A stretch of 64,000 bases of DNA, taken from contig BDDD01001619.1 of the NCBI GenBank assembly GCA_001972305.1, positions 62,789 to 126,788 of the forward strand. The letters are read 5' to 3'. The DNA is from Cephalotus follicularis. Its lineage: Eukaryota; Streptophyta; Magnoliopsida; Oxalidales; Cephalotaceae. How positions within the stretch are numbered: position 1 is the stretch's first letter; each line of letters begins with the position of its first letter. Shown here piece by piece: positions 1-10,100 of the stretch. Under the pieces are notes generated by a model. The model had not been told where the DNA came from and ran no database searches. It worked only from the letters and a program-made list of their open reading frames with translations. The translations under genes and the position numbers were made by a program.

Positions 1-1622
1 TCAAGCATTTGCCTCCACCTCGTAATGTGAAAGATATCCGAGCATTCCTCGGACATGCTGGTTTTTATCGAAGGTTCATCAAGGATTTTAGCAAGGTTGC
101 ACGCCCCTTGACTTCGCTCCTAGTGAAGGATCAAGATTTTGTTTTCTCTGATGAGTGCCTTGTAGCTTTTAACCGCTTAAAGAAGGAGCTCACTTCCGCT
201 CCTATCATTCAGGCACCCATATGGAGTGAGCCTTTTGAGATCATGTGTGACGCTTCCGATAGTACCATTGGAGCTGTTCTCGGCCAAAGAATGAATAAAC
301 TCCCTCACGTCATTTATTATGCAAGTAGGACCCTTTCCGATGCGCAATTGAATTACACGACCACTGAGAAGGAATTCTTAGCTGTGGTCTTTGCTCTTGA
401 GAAATTTCGTTCATATCTTTTAGGATCTCATGTCATCGTGTATACTGATCATGCTGCAATCCGGTATCTCATGAGTAAAAAGGATGCCAAAGCACGTCTT
501 ATCCGGTGGGTTCTACTCCTTCAAGAGTTTGACGTTGAAATTCGAGACAAGAAAGGAACTGAGAATTTGGTAGTCGACCATCTATCCTGACTTTCCAATG
601 CACCCAAGATCCATGGTCTGATTAATGAAAGTTTTCCTGATGAGCAAATTATGCGTGTTGAGAGCGAACCATGGTATGCGGATATAGTGAATTATCTTGT
701 TACGGGAAGTGTACCCTCAGAAAGGTCTGCTCAAGAAAGGCATAGGTTTCTGTCGCAAGTTAAACATTTTTATTGGGATGATCCTTATCTTTTTAAAGCA
801 TATCCGGATTTGATTTTGCGACGATGTGTTCCTGATCATGAGCATCGGTCGGTTCTATCTTTTTGTCATGATCAAGCATGTGGTGGTCATTTCGGCCCGA
901 CCAAGACAGCGGCTAAGGTTTTACAATGTGGTTTTTATTGGCCAACTATTTTTAAAGATGCATTTCAGTACTGTAAGGCTTGTGCTTCGTGTCAAGCTTT
1001 AGGCCGCGTGACTAAACAAAATATGATGCCTTTGACACCGATTTTGACGGTCGAGAACTTTGATGTTTGGGGTATTGATTTTATGGGTCTGTTTCCCAAT
1101 TCTTTTGGGAACTTATACATCCTTCTTGCTGTTGATTATGTTTTGAAGTGGATTGAGGCGATTCCTTATCGAACCAATGACAACTCAGTTGTTGTGAAAT
1201 TTCTCAAGGGACATATTTTTTCTCGTTTTGGCACCCCACGTGCCATTATCAGTGATAGAGGTACTCATTTTTGTAATCGTTCGTTTGAAGCCCTTATGAA
1301 AAGGTATGGGATTACTCACAAGCTCGCCACACCATATCATCCCCAAAAGAGTGGGCGAGTTGAGGTATCTAATCGCCAAATCAAGCAAATTCTCGAAAAA
1401 ACAGTCAACCCCAATAGAAAGGATTGGTCCACGCGACTTGTGGATGCTTTATGGGCTTATCGAACCGCTTTCAAGACCGACCTTGGTCAATCTCCTTACC
1501 ATCTTGTGTATGGTAAAGCTTGTCATCTTCCTGTGGAATTGGAACATAGAGCATTTTGGGCTATTAAGCAATTTAATTTTGATCGTTCCATTCTTTTCTT
1601 TAGTTTGTTTCTAGTGCATTGA
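1..1622 (+). pseudogene. pol: Gypsy pol: RT end, RNase H, integrase (broken)
   Basis: Encodes the replication and integration enzymes of the gypsy element. Bases 9-590 give the RT thumb ([16 protein letters not shown]) followed by RNase H ([39 protein letters not shown]). A TGA at 588-590 interrupts the frame where DHLSRL is expected, consistent with CGA to TGA. The same frame then resumes (651-1622) with the integrase: an HHCC zinc finger ([10 protein letters not shown]... CKACASC), catalytic Asp in VWGIDFMG, Asp in ISDRGTHF and Glu in [11 protein letters not shown]. After KQFNFD the sequence jumps to unrelated residues and a stop at 1620-1622, so the integrase C-terminal tail is deleted. 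Not expected to be functional. Confidence 0.88.
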
Positions 1623-1937
1623 GGACAATGCAAGATTTAAGTATGGGTGGGGTTTAGGCCAAAGTTCATTTTAATTTTGAAAGTAGGAATAAGTGTTGAT
1701 ATACTTAGAAACAATAGAAAACCCCCATAGGAGATAATAAAAATTTTGTTTTCAAGGAAAAGAAAAGGAATGCATCTCAAGGTAGGAATTTTGTGCGAAA
1801 ATTAAAATGGTAAATGAATAAAAGACCGATCTTATGTGTTTTCAAAGTTTCATAAGATTTTATGGAGGAGGATGACAAGGAATTGATGTTCTTGCATATA
1901 TGTGTATATATATATATATATATGCCAAAAAAAAAAT

Positions 1938-2263
1938 CAGTCTTAGTCTGAAGCCTATTTGGTTCGAGTAATTAAACCTTAGGGGTGTTCTACACCTAGT
2001 TCCTTAATGCCAACTGGTTTGAGAGTAACTGGTCGAAAGCTCGTTACATGGATCTTATAGAAAGCTTAAAAGGCAAAGACCTATATAAAAACTATATAAA
2101 TAAATTTACCTCTTTGAATTCAGTCTTAGTCTGTAGCCTATTTGATTCGAGTAATTAAACCTTAGGGGTGTTCTACACCTAGTTCCTTAAAGCCAACTGG
2201 TTTGAGAGCAACTGGTCGAAAGCTCGCTACATGGATCCTATAGAAAAGCTTAAGAGGCTAAGA
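1938..2263 (+). repeat. Two tandem copies of a ~183-bp unit in the Athila spacer
   Basis: The blocks beginning CAGTCTTAGTCTG at 1,938 and 2,121 match over about 140 bp (shared text includes GGGGTGTTCTACACCTAGTT and ACTGGTCGAAAGCTCG) with a period of 183 bp. They are non-coding and lie between integrase and the polypurine tract. A (TA)n run at about 1,903-1,922 precedes them. Confidence 0.85.
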
Positions 2264-3020
2264 CATTGCACGAATTTAAAAGATGGTAAACAACAATAAA
2301 AAAAATGGAGATATATATATATATGTGTATATGTGAGTGCTAAAGTTCTTTTGTCTAACTCCGAAGTAGGATTTTATGATATTGTGAATGCATATCTTGA
2401 TTGGTCATTAATGGTGGAATTATAAAATAATTTGCTAAAGGTTTCTTAATTGAGATGTGTTTTGATTCTAGAACTTGGAACGAGATAATAAAGTTCAAGT
2501 ATGGGGGTATTCTATGAATTTTTTAGTATAGATACATTTAACCTGTTTTTAAAGTTTTGATGAACTGAATTTTGTGTGTTTATTCGCTTGGAAAACACTC
2601 ACGAGACAAAACTCGTCCACTGGGGCCACCTAGGGGTTTAACGGCTTGTTGCATAAGCTAAATGCAATCGTGATTCCTACGAAAGTGAGTTAGGTTTTTG
2701 TTTATGTTCTTGTGTGTGCTTTTCAGTTTTTGTTTTTGGTGTTTGTGTATGTTTTCTGGTTCTTACTTTCTATTTTGTTTGCTTGAGGACAAGCAAAGTT
2801 TAAGTATGGGGGTATTTGTTTAGCATAAAAATGTGTTGTTTTTAATGATCTATTTGTGATATTTTTATGCTTGGAATAGACTACTTTGGTTGTGTTATGT
2901 TAATTTTCAGGTACAAGAGCTAAAAGACCAAAGTGCAAAAATACTACCCAAAAGTGTACAAATTGGAGCTTGAAAGTGTAAAGATTGAAGAATTGAAAAA
3001 TTCGGCAGAAACAGGGCAAA

Positions 3021-3325
3021 AAGCGTCGACGCCTTTCATACGCATCGATGTCCTTTCTGGGTTTACATCAAAAGCGTCGACGTCTTTCTATGAGGATCGA
3101 CGTCTTTTTTGGGCAATACAACTTACCTTCAAGAGCTATGAAGAAGGGATCGACGTCTTTCATCATAGGGATCGACGTCTTTGTGCAAAATCGACCTGTA
3201 ACTTTTGGACCAAAAGGGATCGACGTCTTTATGCTTAAGGATCGACGTCTTTCATGCGCATCTCAGAAAAACGCGACTTTTACAAGAAGACATCGACGCC
3301 TTTCAAAAGAAGTCGACGCCTTCCT
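3021..3325. promoter_or_regulatory. GTCGAC palindrome array, Athila U3
   Basis: About ten copies of motifs such as AGCGTCGACGCCTTT, GGATCGACGTCTTT and CATCGACGCCTTTC in 300 bp. They end about 85 bp before the TATATAAA at 3,409. Direct observation; a regulatory role is inferred. Confidence 0.6.
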
Positions 3326-3408
3326 CTGCAGCAGAAATAGAAAGATTAGCTTTTTGCCAGATTCTGTAACTAGGATTACTTTATTTCCGTTTTTGATCAG
3401 TTTTGTAG

Positions 3409-3416
3409 TATATAAA
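3409..3416 (+). promoter_or_regulatory. TATA-like box in the Athila LTR
   Basis: TATATAAA followed by an AC-rich stretch, placed inside the LTR downstream of the palindrome array as expected for a U3 core promoter. No transcript evidence. Confidence 0.45.
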
Positions 3417-4162
3417 CAATATATGGCCGACCAAATCTTGTGTGTAGAAGTTGTAGAACCCTAATTTCTTTTATCAATTCAGTTTTGTTTCATAATGTTT
3501 AGTAGCTAAACTCTTCAAGGTTTTGGGGAAGAACAAAGCCTAGATTGTTATTGTTTCAATTCCATCAATAAAAATCCTTGAATATTTGATTTGTTCTTCA
3601 ATATTTCTGCCTTCGCATACACTTTATTTGTCTGATTAAAATCCACAAACATCTTGTCGGTGAAGCTGAAAGTTGGTGAATAAATGGAGCTTAATTCAAC
3701 GGAGTCTACTCATACGATTTGTCGCAACGAACACACTTCGTATAGACCTAGCATGTCTACTCATACGTCTTGTCATCACCGCCGCACTCTGTATCGACCT
3801 AGCTGCTATTGTTTATCAAGGTATGATCGTTCAAGTAAATGGAATTGTTCAATACAATCTACGGTGAGTTTCTATACCCCAAAACCGTTTCTTAATTATA
3901 TATTCTCTTCTCTTTTTATTAGTTGTTTTTATTAAGTTGCATGTTTTGTTTCTTGGTATTTCGAATTCAACGATTTCTAAGTCTTAATTTCTTGTTTCGA
4001 TTATTTATTTTATTTTGCATAATTAGGAGTAGTTTTTAATAAGTTTATCTCAAATTTGGTATACTTCGCCTAGGTTGGATAAATTACAACTAGTTTCACG
4101 TTTCCCTGCGTTCAATCCGTTACTGCATGATCCGTGCACTTGCGGCTATAAATTTTAAAACA

Positions 4163-5346
4163 TTCTTTTTAACAGTGAACATATTGCGTTAATACACGAG
4201 GGCGTCGACGCTTATCGTGAGCGTCGACGCTTAGGCAGTCCATAACAGCCATGTTCATCGTTCCAATTAATCCTGGGGAAACAACTCAATAATCATGCAA
4301 ATCCAGTTCGATTATTGACCTAGATTACACATGCATGATCAGTTTACAGGTTACAGTAAACATCTTAACAATCCAGCAATCCAACAACCCGAAATTAACA
4401 CGCAAATCATGCATAACAACCATGACAAAACAGTAACCTTAATTCCAACTTTGCATGAATAAAGTCACTACAATTTCCCCTACCTTTTCGCTCCAAGTTA
4501 GGAACTAGAATGTCCACCTCTTTGTGTTCCAAAACCGGCTACAGCAGCCCCAATCTTCGTCCAGAAGCTACAAGCCTCCAGGCTCCAAAGCTCCAAGGTT
4601 CAACAATGGAGGAAATCCTCCCTTCCTCTCTCTATCTTTCCCTCTGGTTTTTACTGTTTTATTCTTGATAATTTCCATTTCTCTTCTTCTCTAGGTTCGT
4701 TTTAAGGAGAGCAGAGAGTTTTATGTTGATTGCATTTTGTTTCTATCTGCATAAATGCCAAACCTCACTCCGTCATCACACCTGGTTGCATGGCGCACCA
4801 GGTGTCTTCCCCTTGCATCATTTCCAGTTGCATGCACTCACATGCCTTCTCCTCTCTGTCATTTCAGTCCTGGCAGACCAAAAAATTGAAATGCATGCCC
4901 AACACATCATAATATACATGCTAAGACGCCTGGATAATGCCCCAAATATGTCCCCTTGTACCACGTTTCTGTCAGTGCATAACGTGTCTGAGATTCGATT
5001 CTAAGCGTCGACCTTTACATGCAGGCGTCGACGCTTATAGCGTTTTACCTCAAAGGCATTGACGTTATCAACAGGCATTGACGTGCATGTACATGAGCTT
5101 ACGTGCGCTTTTGTCCCATAGGTGTCGACGCTTTCATTAAGGCGACGACGTTTTTAGCCCCAATACTGTGCCATTTTGACTTAAAATGCACCTTTTATCA
5201 TTTCTTAATCATTTTTCCTTTCAAAATTCAACATTATGAATTGGAAAACATCATCAAAGTCGGGAATTTCAATATTCTCAATTATTGCATAATAAGATTA
5301 CATTGAAAATTCGATTATTACAATATATGAAATCCCGGGCGTTACA
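4163..5346 (-). mobile_element. Gypsy LTR remnant Z
   Basis: The right edge on the minus strand reads TGTAACGCCCGGGATTTC, a typical gypsy LTR start, and sits exactly where the copia-4 coding sequence stops matching (just after its SVSYL block). Two groups of GTCGAC motifs lie inside, at 4,200-4,232 and 5,005-5,153. No ORF of substance. The left end is not visible: the Athila element abuts it. The simplest reading is that Athila inserted into Z and the rest of Z lies left of the window. ATCTT (5,347-5,351) would be the duplicated target. Confidence 0.5.
4200..5153. promoter_or_regulatory. GTCGAC motifs in Z (two groups)
   Basis: GGCGTCGACGCTT and GAGCGTCGACGCTT at 4,200-4,232, then AGCGTCGACC, GGCGTCGACGCTT, GGCATTGACG (twice), GGTGTCGACGC and GGCGACGACG at 5,005-5,153. 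Several copies show CG to TG or CA changes. Confidence 0.55.
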
Positions 5347-6540
5347 ATCTTATACAAATATGAAACAGAAACAACGTTTCTTACAAGGTTCTTGACAAAA
5401 TAACAAGGACCAAGTTTAATTACATGTCCATTTCCCAAAAACAACTCAAAAACGCCTATTGCCATGGTGTGAATCCTCGATCCATCACCTAGATGCAAGT
5501 CCAAAGCTTCCGCCTATCTCAGTTGTCTAGCGCCTCTTAGCCCCTGCAAAAAGTTACAAATATTAGTTCCACAACCTGAATCCAAAACCCAAGTTGAACT
5601 AACATTAGTAGCTAGAAAAAGCTCAATTATGAAAGTATCTGACCTTAAGGCACCTCCTGACTTGAACTTTTGGAACTCACTACACTGTGATCTCCAATGT
5701 CCCTGCTTTCCACAATAAAAGCAACGGTCATCATCCTGTAGCTTCCGGATCGTATCAAGGACTGATCCCCCAATAGCTGGCTCCGCCGATGCAGCTACTT
5801 TTCTCCCTTTGTTCTTCTTCTTCCCTTTAGGTTTCATGGGTGCCTTGCCCTTGGACTTGGATCCTCTCAATCCGCTCCCTCTTGGAGATGTCCCGGAAGA
5901 AGTCGAAGGAAGATACATCACATCAGATTTGGACCTCCCATGGCCCATATCAGCTTCGGCCGTACGATGCATTTCCACAAGTTCAAGCAAATTAGTATCC
6001 ATCTTGTTCATGTGGAAATTTGTGATGAACTAGGAGTATGACCTATGGAGGGATGAAAGCACCAGGTCAATGTAGAAATCATTGTCCACGGTGAGATCCA
6101 ACTGAGCCAGCTGCTCAACAAGATCAATCATCTTTAATCCATGTGCGTGGACTGAAGATCCCTCGGCCATCTTCGTGTAGAAGAGCTGATAGGACAAGTT
6201 AAACCTCTCGTTCCTCGACCGGGATCCATACAACTCCTGAAGACGGAGAAGTATAGCTCCTAGGGCATCAAGCTTCTCTTGCTATCTTTGTAATTTCGAT
6301 ACCATACTCGAAATCGCTAAGCAAAGAGTTTGCTCATCCTCATCTATCCATTTGGCCCTCTTGGCCTTAAGCTCATCTGAGGGTTGGCTCCCAGTTTGGG
6401 GAGGGGGGGCTCTCAGTCATGACATGAGCAAGCTTCATGCTCATGAGTGCTAAGAGCAACTTGTGCTGCCAATCCAAGAAATTAGGACCCGTAAGCTTGT
6501 TCATTTCAAGAACGCGTGAAAGTATTGTGCCAACCAACAT
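5347..6540 (-). pseudogene. gag: Copia-4 gag and protease start (broken)
   Basis: Starts with an ATG at 6,540 and reads MLVGTILSRVLEMNKLTGPN then a DWQHKLLLAL motif, typical of copia gag N-termini. It continues with LYGSRSRNERFNLSYQLF and EGSSVHAHGLKMIDLVEQL, a basic linker (KPKGKKKNKGRK) and a zinc knuckle CFYCGKQGHWRSQC (CX2CX4HX4C) that would bind RNA. The protease active site LDSGCGTNIC follows. Damage visible: a frameshift near 6,410-6,350 after the proline-rich stretch, stops near 6,031 and 5,512, and loss of everything after the pre-integrase region at 5,347. The copia-3 protein is the closest match in the window. Confidence 0.8.
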
Positions 6541-7883
6541 TGTAGCAGAATATGGTGAAAACTAGCAACCTATAAAGGAGGAAACAAGAGAGAGATTAAT
6601 TAGCACATCATTCCACTTATATTATTACTATAATACTTGGTATTTCGTAGTTATTGTTCCTCCCACTATTCTAATCGTATCCCACACCCCCATGTGGAAT
6701 TCAGGAAGCCTCTCGCTTCCTAGTAGGGATCGGAATCTATCCACAATACTATAGTCCCGACTGTGGTCGTGCAAACCATAATATCTGAATAGGTATGTAT
6801 GAATACCAATTTACATTAGGACCTCTCACCCATATGTAAGATCCGATACTAGATTCGGCCTCTCGGCCCTTATGGCCTCTGCTTTGGCATGATGGTAACC
6901 ATAAGATCCTGGTAACCCTCAAAGAAATAGATTCGTTTTGACACCCACACGCTTTGGCCTGTCAGAGTATCAAAACATGATCATTTCATTCCAGTGTACC
7001 TCACACTAAAATTGAATAGAAATTGTTATACGGGGGACCTCAGCTTTGGCTGGTGCCATCCCCAGTATATCCACACCATTCAACGTTGATTGTGGAAGGC
7101 CAATGACAGGGCAGCCATATGTCCCACCGCTTATGGACTTATTATTTGAAAATTGGAGGGATTTGGTCTCATCAATTTTAACAAATTACCAAAGTCGTTT
7201 TAGATTAATTTTAATCTTCCTATCCATTTGGACGGCTTAACATGCTTGGACGTGTTTGGATTGTTAAAAGAAAAACATCCATCTCATGCACCCTAAAATT
7301 GGCCTGACTTGGGACTAAAGCTATAAGAGATCACGTGAGCCAACGTGACCACTAGGTCTCCTAGGTGTACAAGTTTAATTTAACTCTATTACATTTGCTA
7401 CCACGCATACATTGCCTTCAACTGGTCTTGCAATCTTCTTGATCTTCTCTTCAATCTCCATTGGTCTCCTTTCTTCAAATTACAACCATAGTACATTTAA
7501 ATGAAAAGAAATACAATTGAGGGAGAAGAGAATTCTACTCTAAGAAAAAAAACAAGAAAACAAATATGGCGCACGCAGGCAGCCTTATCACAGACTGAAT
7601 GAATTCCATAAATGCAACAAAGCAATTAAATCATCCACAAAAGGAAAACACAAAGCTAGGCCGAGTCCCAAGCCTACTAGCATGCATAAGAAATTCAAAA
7701 ATATAACCGATGTATAATTGAATAAACACGTAACAATCTGGCATTCAATGGTTCGTCCATTTCATTAGTGTGACCAATAAGCAACTCCCAATAAACGTAG
7801 GGCTACTACAAATCGGCCAAGACACATATGCAATCTCCAATCTACTATACATCAAATTGATGTCTAATTGAAGTCATTAGGTC
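6541..7883 (-). other. Copia-4 untranslated leader
   Basis: About 1.3 kb between primer site and gag without a convincing gene. It corresponds in position to the 1.7-kb leader of copia-3. Short open stretches in it have no recognisable domains. Confidence 0.6.
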
Positions 7884-7895
7884 GCTCTGATACCA
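7884..7895 (-). other. Primer binding site, copia-4
   Basis: Minus strand reads TGGTATCAGAGC, complementary to the 3' end of plant initiator methionine tRNA, two bases inside the LTR end. Confidence 0.88.
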
Positions 7896-8582
7896 CTTGC
7901 TGGGAACACGTGGCCCACGGGCAGCGGAAGACTTATCAATTCATACATTAGGGTTTAGGGTCGATTAACTTTTATTTTTCACCAATAGTTTAATCCCCAA
8001 GCAATGGGATGCCCTAATCTAAGTTTGAATTGTCCCAATGAGTGCCAAGGAACCCTAATTAAACAACCAATTAAACCGAAGACAAAACCAAGCATTGGGC
8101 ATAAAGGGTCGAAAAGTTAGGGTTACCATAAACCCTAGAAATTGACTCCAAACATAGGCTCACAAGGAAACACACAAAAAACCTAGCCTAAAGTCTAATC
8201 AACCTAAACCCAAGCATCCCTAACCCTAAGGGATGACAAACAAACCATCAAAAGAAAATCATGGAGGTACGACTAGGGTACACACACCCTAGCGCCAACC
8301 CACTGCCACAGCGCCACAAGGGATAAGAAGAATGGATTCTTACCAATAGTGAAGACTCCTTCCTTCAAGACAAGCTCCCTCTACTCTTTATCCCAAAAAG
8401 CTCCAAGCTCCTCCACAAGCCATGGATGAGAGGATCCAAGGATGAAGGCTAAGCGTTTACCCTACACTAAATCACTCTAGATGTAGATAAAATGTAGTGT
8501 GCAAGTTATCTCCACCTATAATGACCTTTGAGTGGTGAAAGGAGGGTGAAAATGGCTACAAAATTGAACAAGACGATTTGCG

Positions 8583-9105
8583 CATCGACGTGTAGGCGAT
8601 AGGCGTCGACGCGTACGCTAGTAGCAGGAAGAAGAGAGATGGCAGGGAAGAGAGAGAAAAAGGAAGTGTGTTATGGAAGCTTCAGTTCTTTTGCCCTTTA
8701 GTCATTAAGTATTTATACTTTTGACTTTTTGACTTTTCTCTCTCCTACAAAACCCGCTTATCAGCCTGTCAAGGCCTCAATGCCATGCGCCTCATCTTAT
8801 CCAGGCTTCAACGACAACGATAGGATGAAACAGGCGCCTAGTCTCATTTGTCTTCGCGATGAAGCGTAAAACCCATAGCATCAACGCGTAAACCTACTGG
8901 TTTTTACAGCGTCAACGCCATGCTCTCCATAGCGTTAACGTTTAGCGGCTCAATCCAGTTATGGCGTCGACGCATGCTCTCCATGGCGTTGACGTTTAAA
9001 ACTACTGGTTTTGTCAGTGTCAATGCAAGCCATTCGCGTTAACGCCCAGCAACTCAACTAGACATGGTGTCAACGCATGCTCTTCATGGCGTCGACGCCT
9101 AAGAC
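8583..9105. promoter_or_regulatory. GTCGAC array, copia-4 U3
   Basis: Copies include GGCGTCGACGCGT, TGGCGTCGACGCATG, GGCGTTGACG, AGCGTCAACGCC and GGCGTCGACGCC. Most lie at 8,875-9,105, upstream on the minus strand of the TATA-like box at 8,711-8,717; a pair lies at 8,583-8,612. The related LTR H2 has no such array at the matching place. Confidence 0.6.
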
Positions 9106-10100
9106 AAAGATGAGACAATCTCTTCTATTTTCAAAACCCTTCGGATGGAATATTTCATCGTGGCATTGCATGGATCTAAATCCATCAAATGAAATACTCA
9201 CTAGCAAAGCAACATCTTCCCTGATGTTGTCCTTTCACTAAATGATATGTGTCCCACCACATATCAACCTGTTCAAAGTCAGGCAGGACCCGAAAGCCTA
9301 TTGTTCTCCGATATGATGATAAATTGCCAGAACATCCTGATTTCTGGTACGACCACTCTAACAGTACATCGACTATAAGAGTAGCCCCGGTGTGAGCGCC
9401 AGTCACCCTCCGGATCCGTGTATTATAACGTCTATCAATCATGGTATGAATAGGTAGTCGCTTTATCCAGTCATCGGCATATGTGTCATGTTTCCCTTGT
9501 CATACATTGCCTCGATCATAACCTAGGGTTTGGATGAATGTCACCCCTAGTATTGCTGTAATAGCTATGGATCTATGATCGCAGTGAGACTATCGGTAGA
9601 CCTCCCACGGGAACCTCTCGTTCCCAGTCCACCTATGCCTGATCAGGACTTTTAAGTCTACAACGTACATAGATAAATAGTGTCGGTCACCCTCAGCCCA
9701 AGTGTGACGATCCCCTATTGTGCACTCGCCCATATATCTCAATGTAGCTCCCATAAGACCCAAAGACAACCATTTTGCCAGCACTTGACTAGTGCTGGGG
9801 AAGGCGGAAATCAAATTCAAGCAGTCACCACACAATGCATGCCAGCCTCTCAGGTCAAAGGAGACAATGTAGGCTATAGACCTACTAGTCACCATAGACT
9901 ATACACTACTGAGACCATAGGAATCCTATTGATATTGGGTATTGACTATCCAAATAGGTTTCCTATTGGTGGGTCAGTTCAGTGTCACACTCTCTTGCAT
10001 ACACCTCACATTTAGCTTTAGGGATAGGCTACAAGATAACCATCCTCCACTGCTAACCTGAGAGCAAGCTTAACGTGACACGTCTTCACGGTTCATCAAT

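Larger units (their letters stand above)
1..4162 (+). mobile_element. Ty3/gypsy retrotransposon, Athila-like, right-hand part
   Basis: From left to right this stretch has the end of reverse transcriptase, RNase H, integrase, a non-coding spacer with two tandem repeats, a polypurine tract and a 3' LTR. The integrase C-terminal style ([18 protein letters not shown]) and the tract AAGTATGGGGG before the LTR are typical of plant Athila-type gypsy elements; the lineage is inferred from memory of the family. The element is cut by the window edge, so its 5' LTR, gag and protease are not visible. No env-like ORF is found between pol and LTR, and pol itself is shortened. The right boundary is set by a terminal CA near 4,162 and is uncertain by some tens of bases. 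Confidence 0.8.
2817..4162 (+). mobile_element. 3' LTR of the Athila-like element
   Basis: Begins TGTTTAGCATAAAAATG right after the purine tract at 2,802-2,812. It contains a GTCGAC array (3,021-3,325), a TATA-like TATATAAA at 3,409-3,416, and near its right end the text CCGTGCACTTGCGG, a signature I associate with Athila-type LTR ends. The right boundary is a best guess (terminal ACA at 4,160-4,162). No second LTR is in the window for comparison. Confidence 0.65.

Noticed and set aside
2933..3464. Open frames with repeated RRRLF/IDVF residues in the Athila LTR, similarly at 30,848-31,357 and 37,544-37,753
   Set aside because: They translate the GTCGAC arrays (ATCGACGTCTTT). Repetition of the DNA motif explains them.
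4723..5004. Open frame of 93 codons in Z
   Set aside because: No recognisable domain, low complexity around it, located in an LTR remnant.
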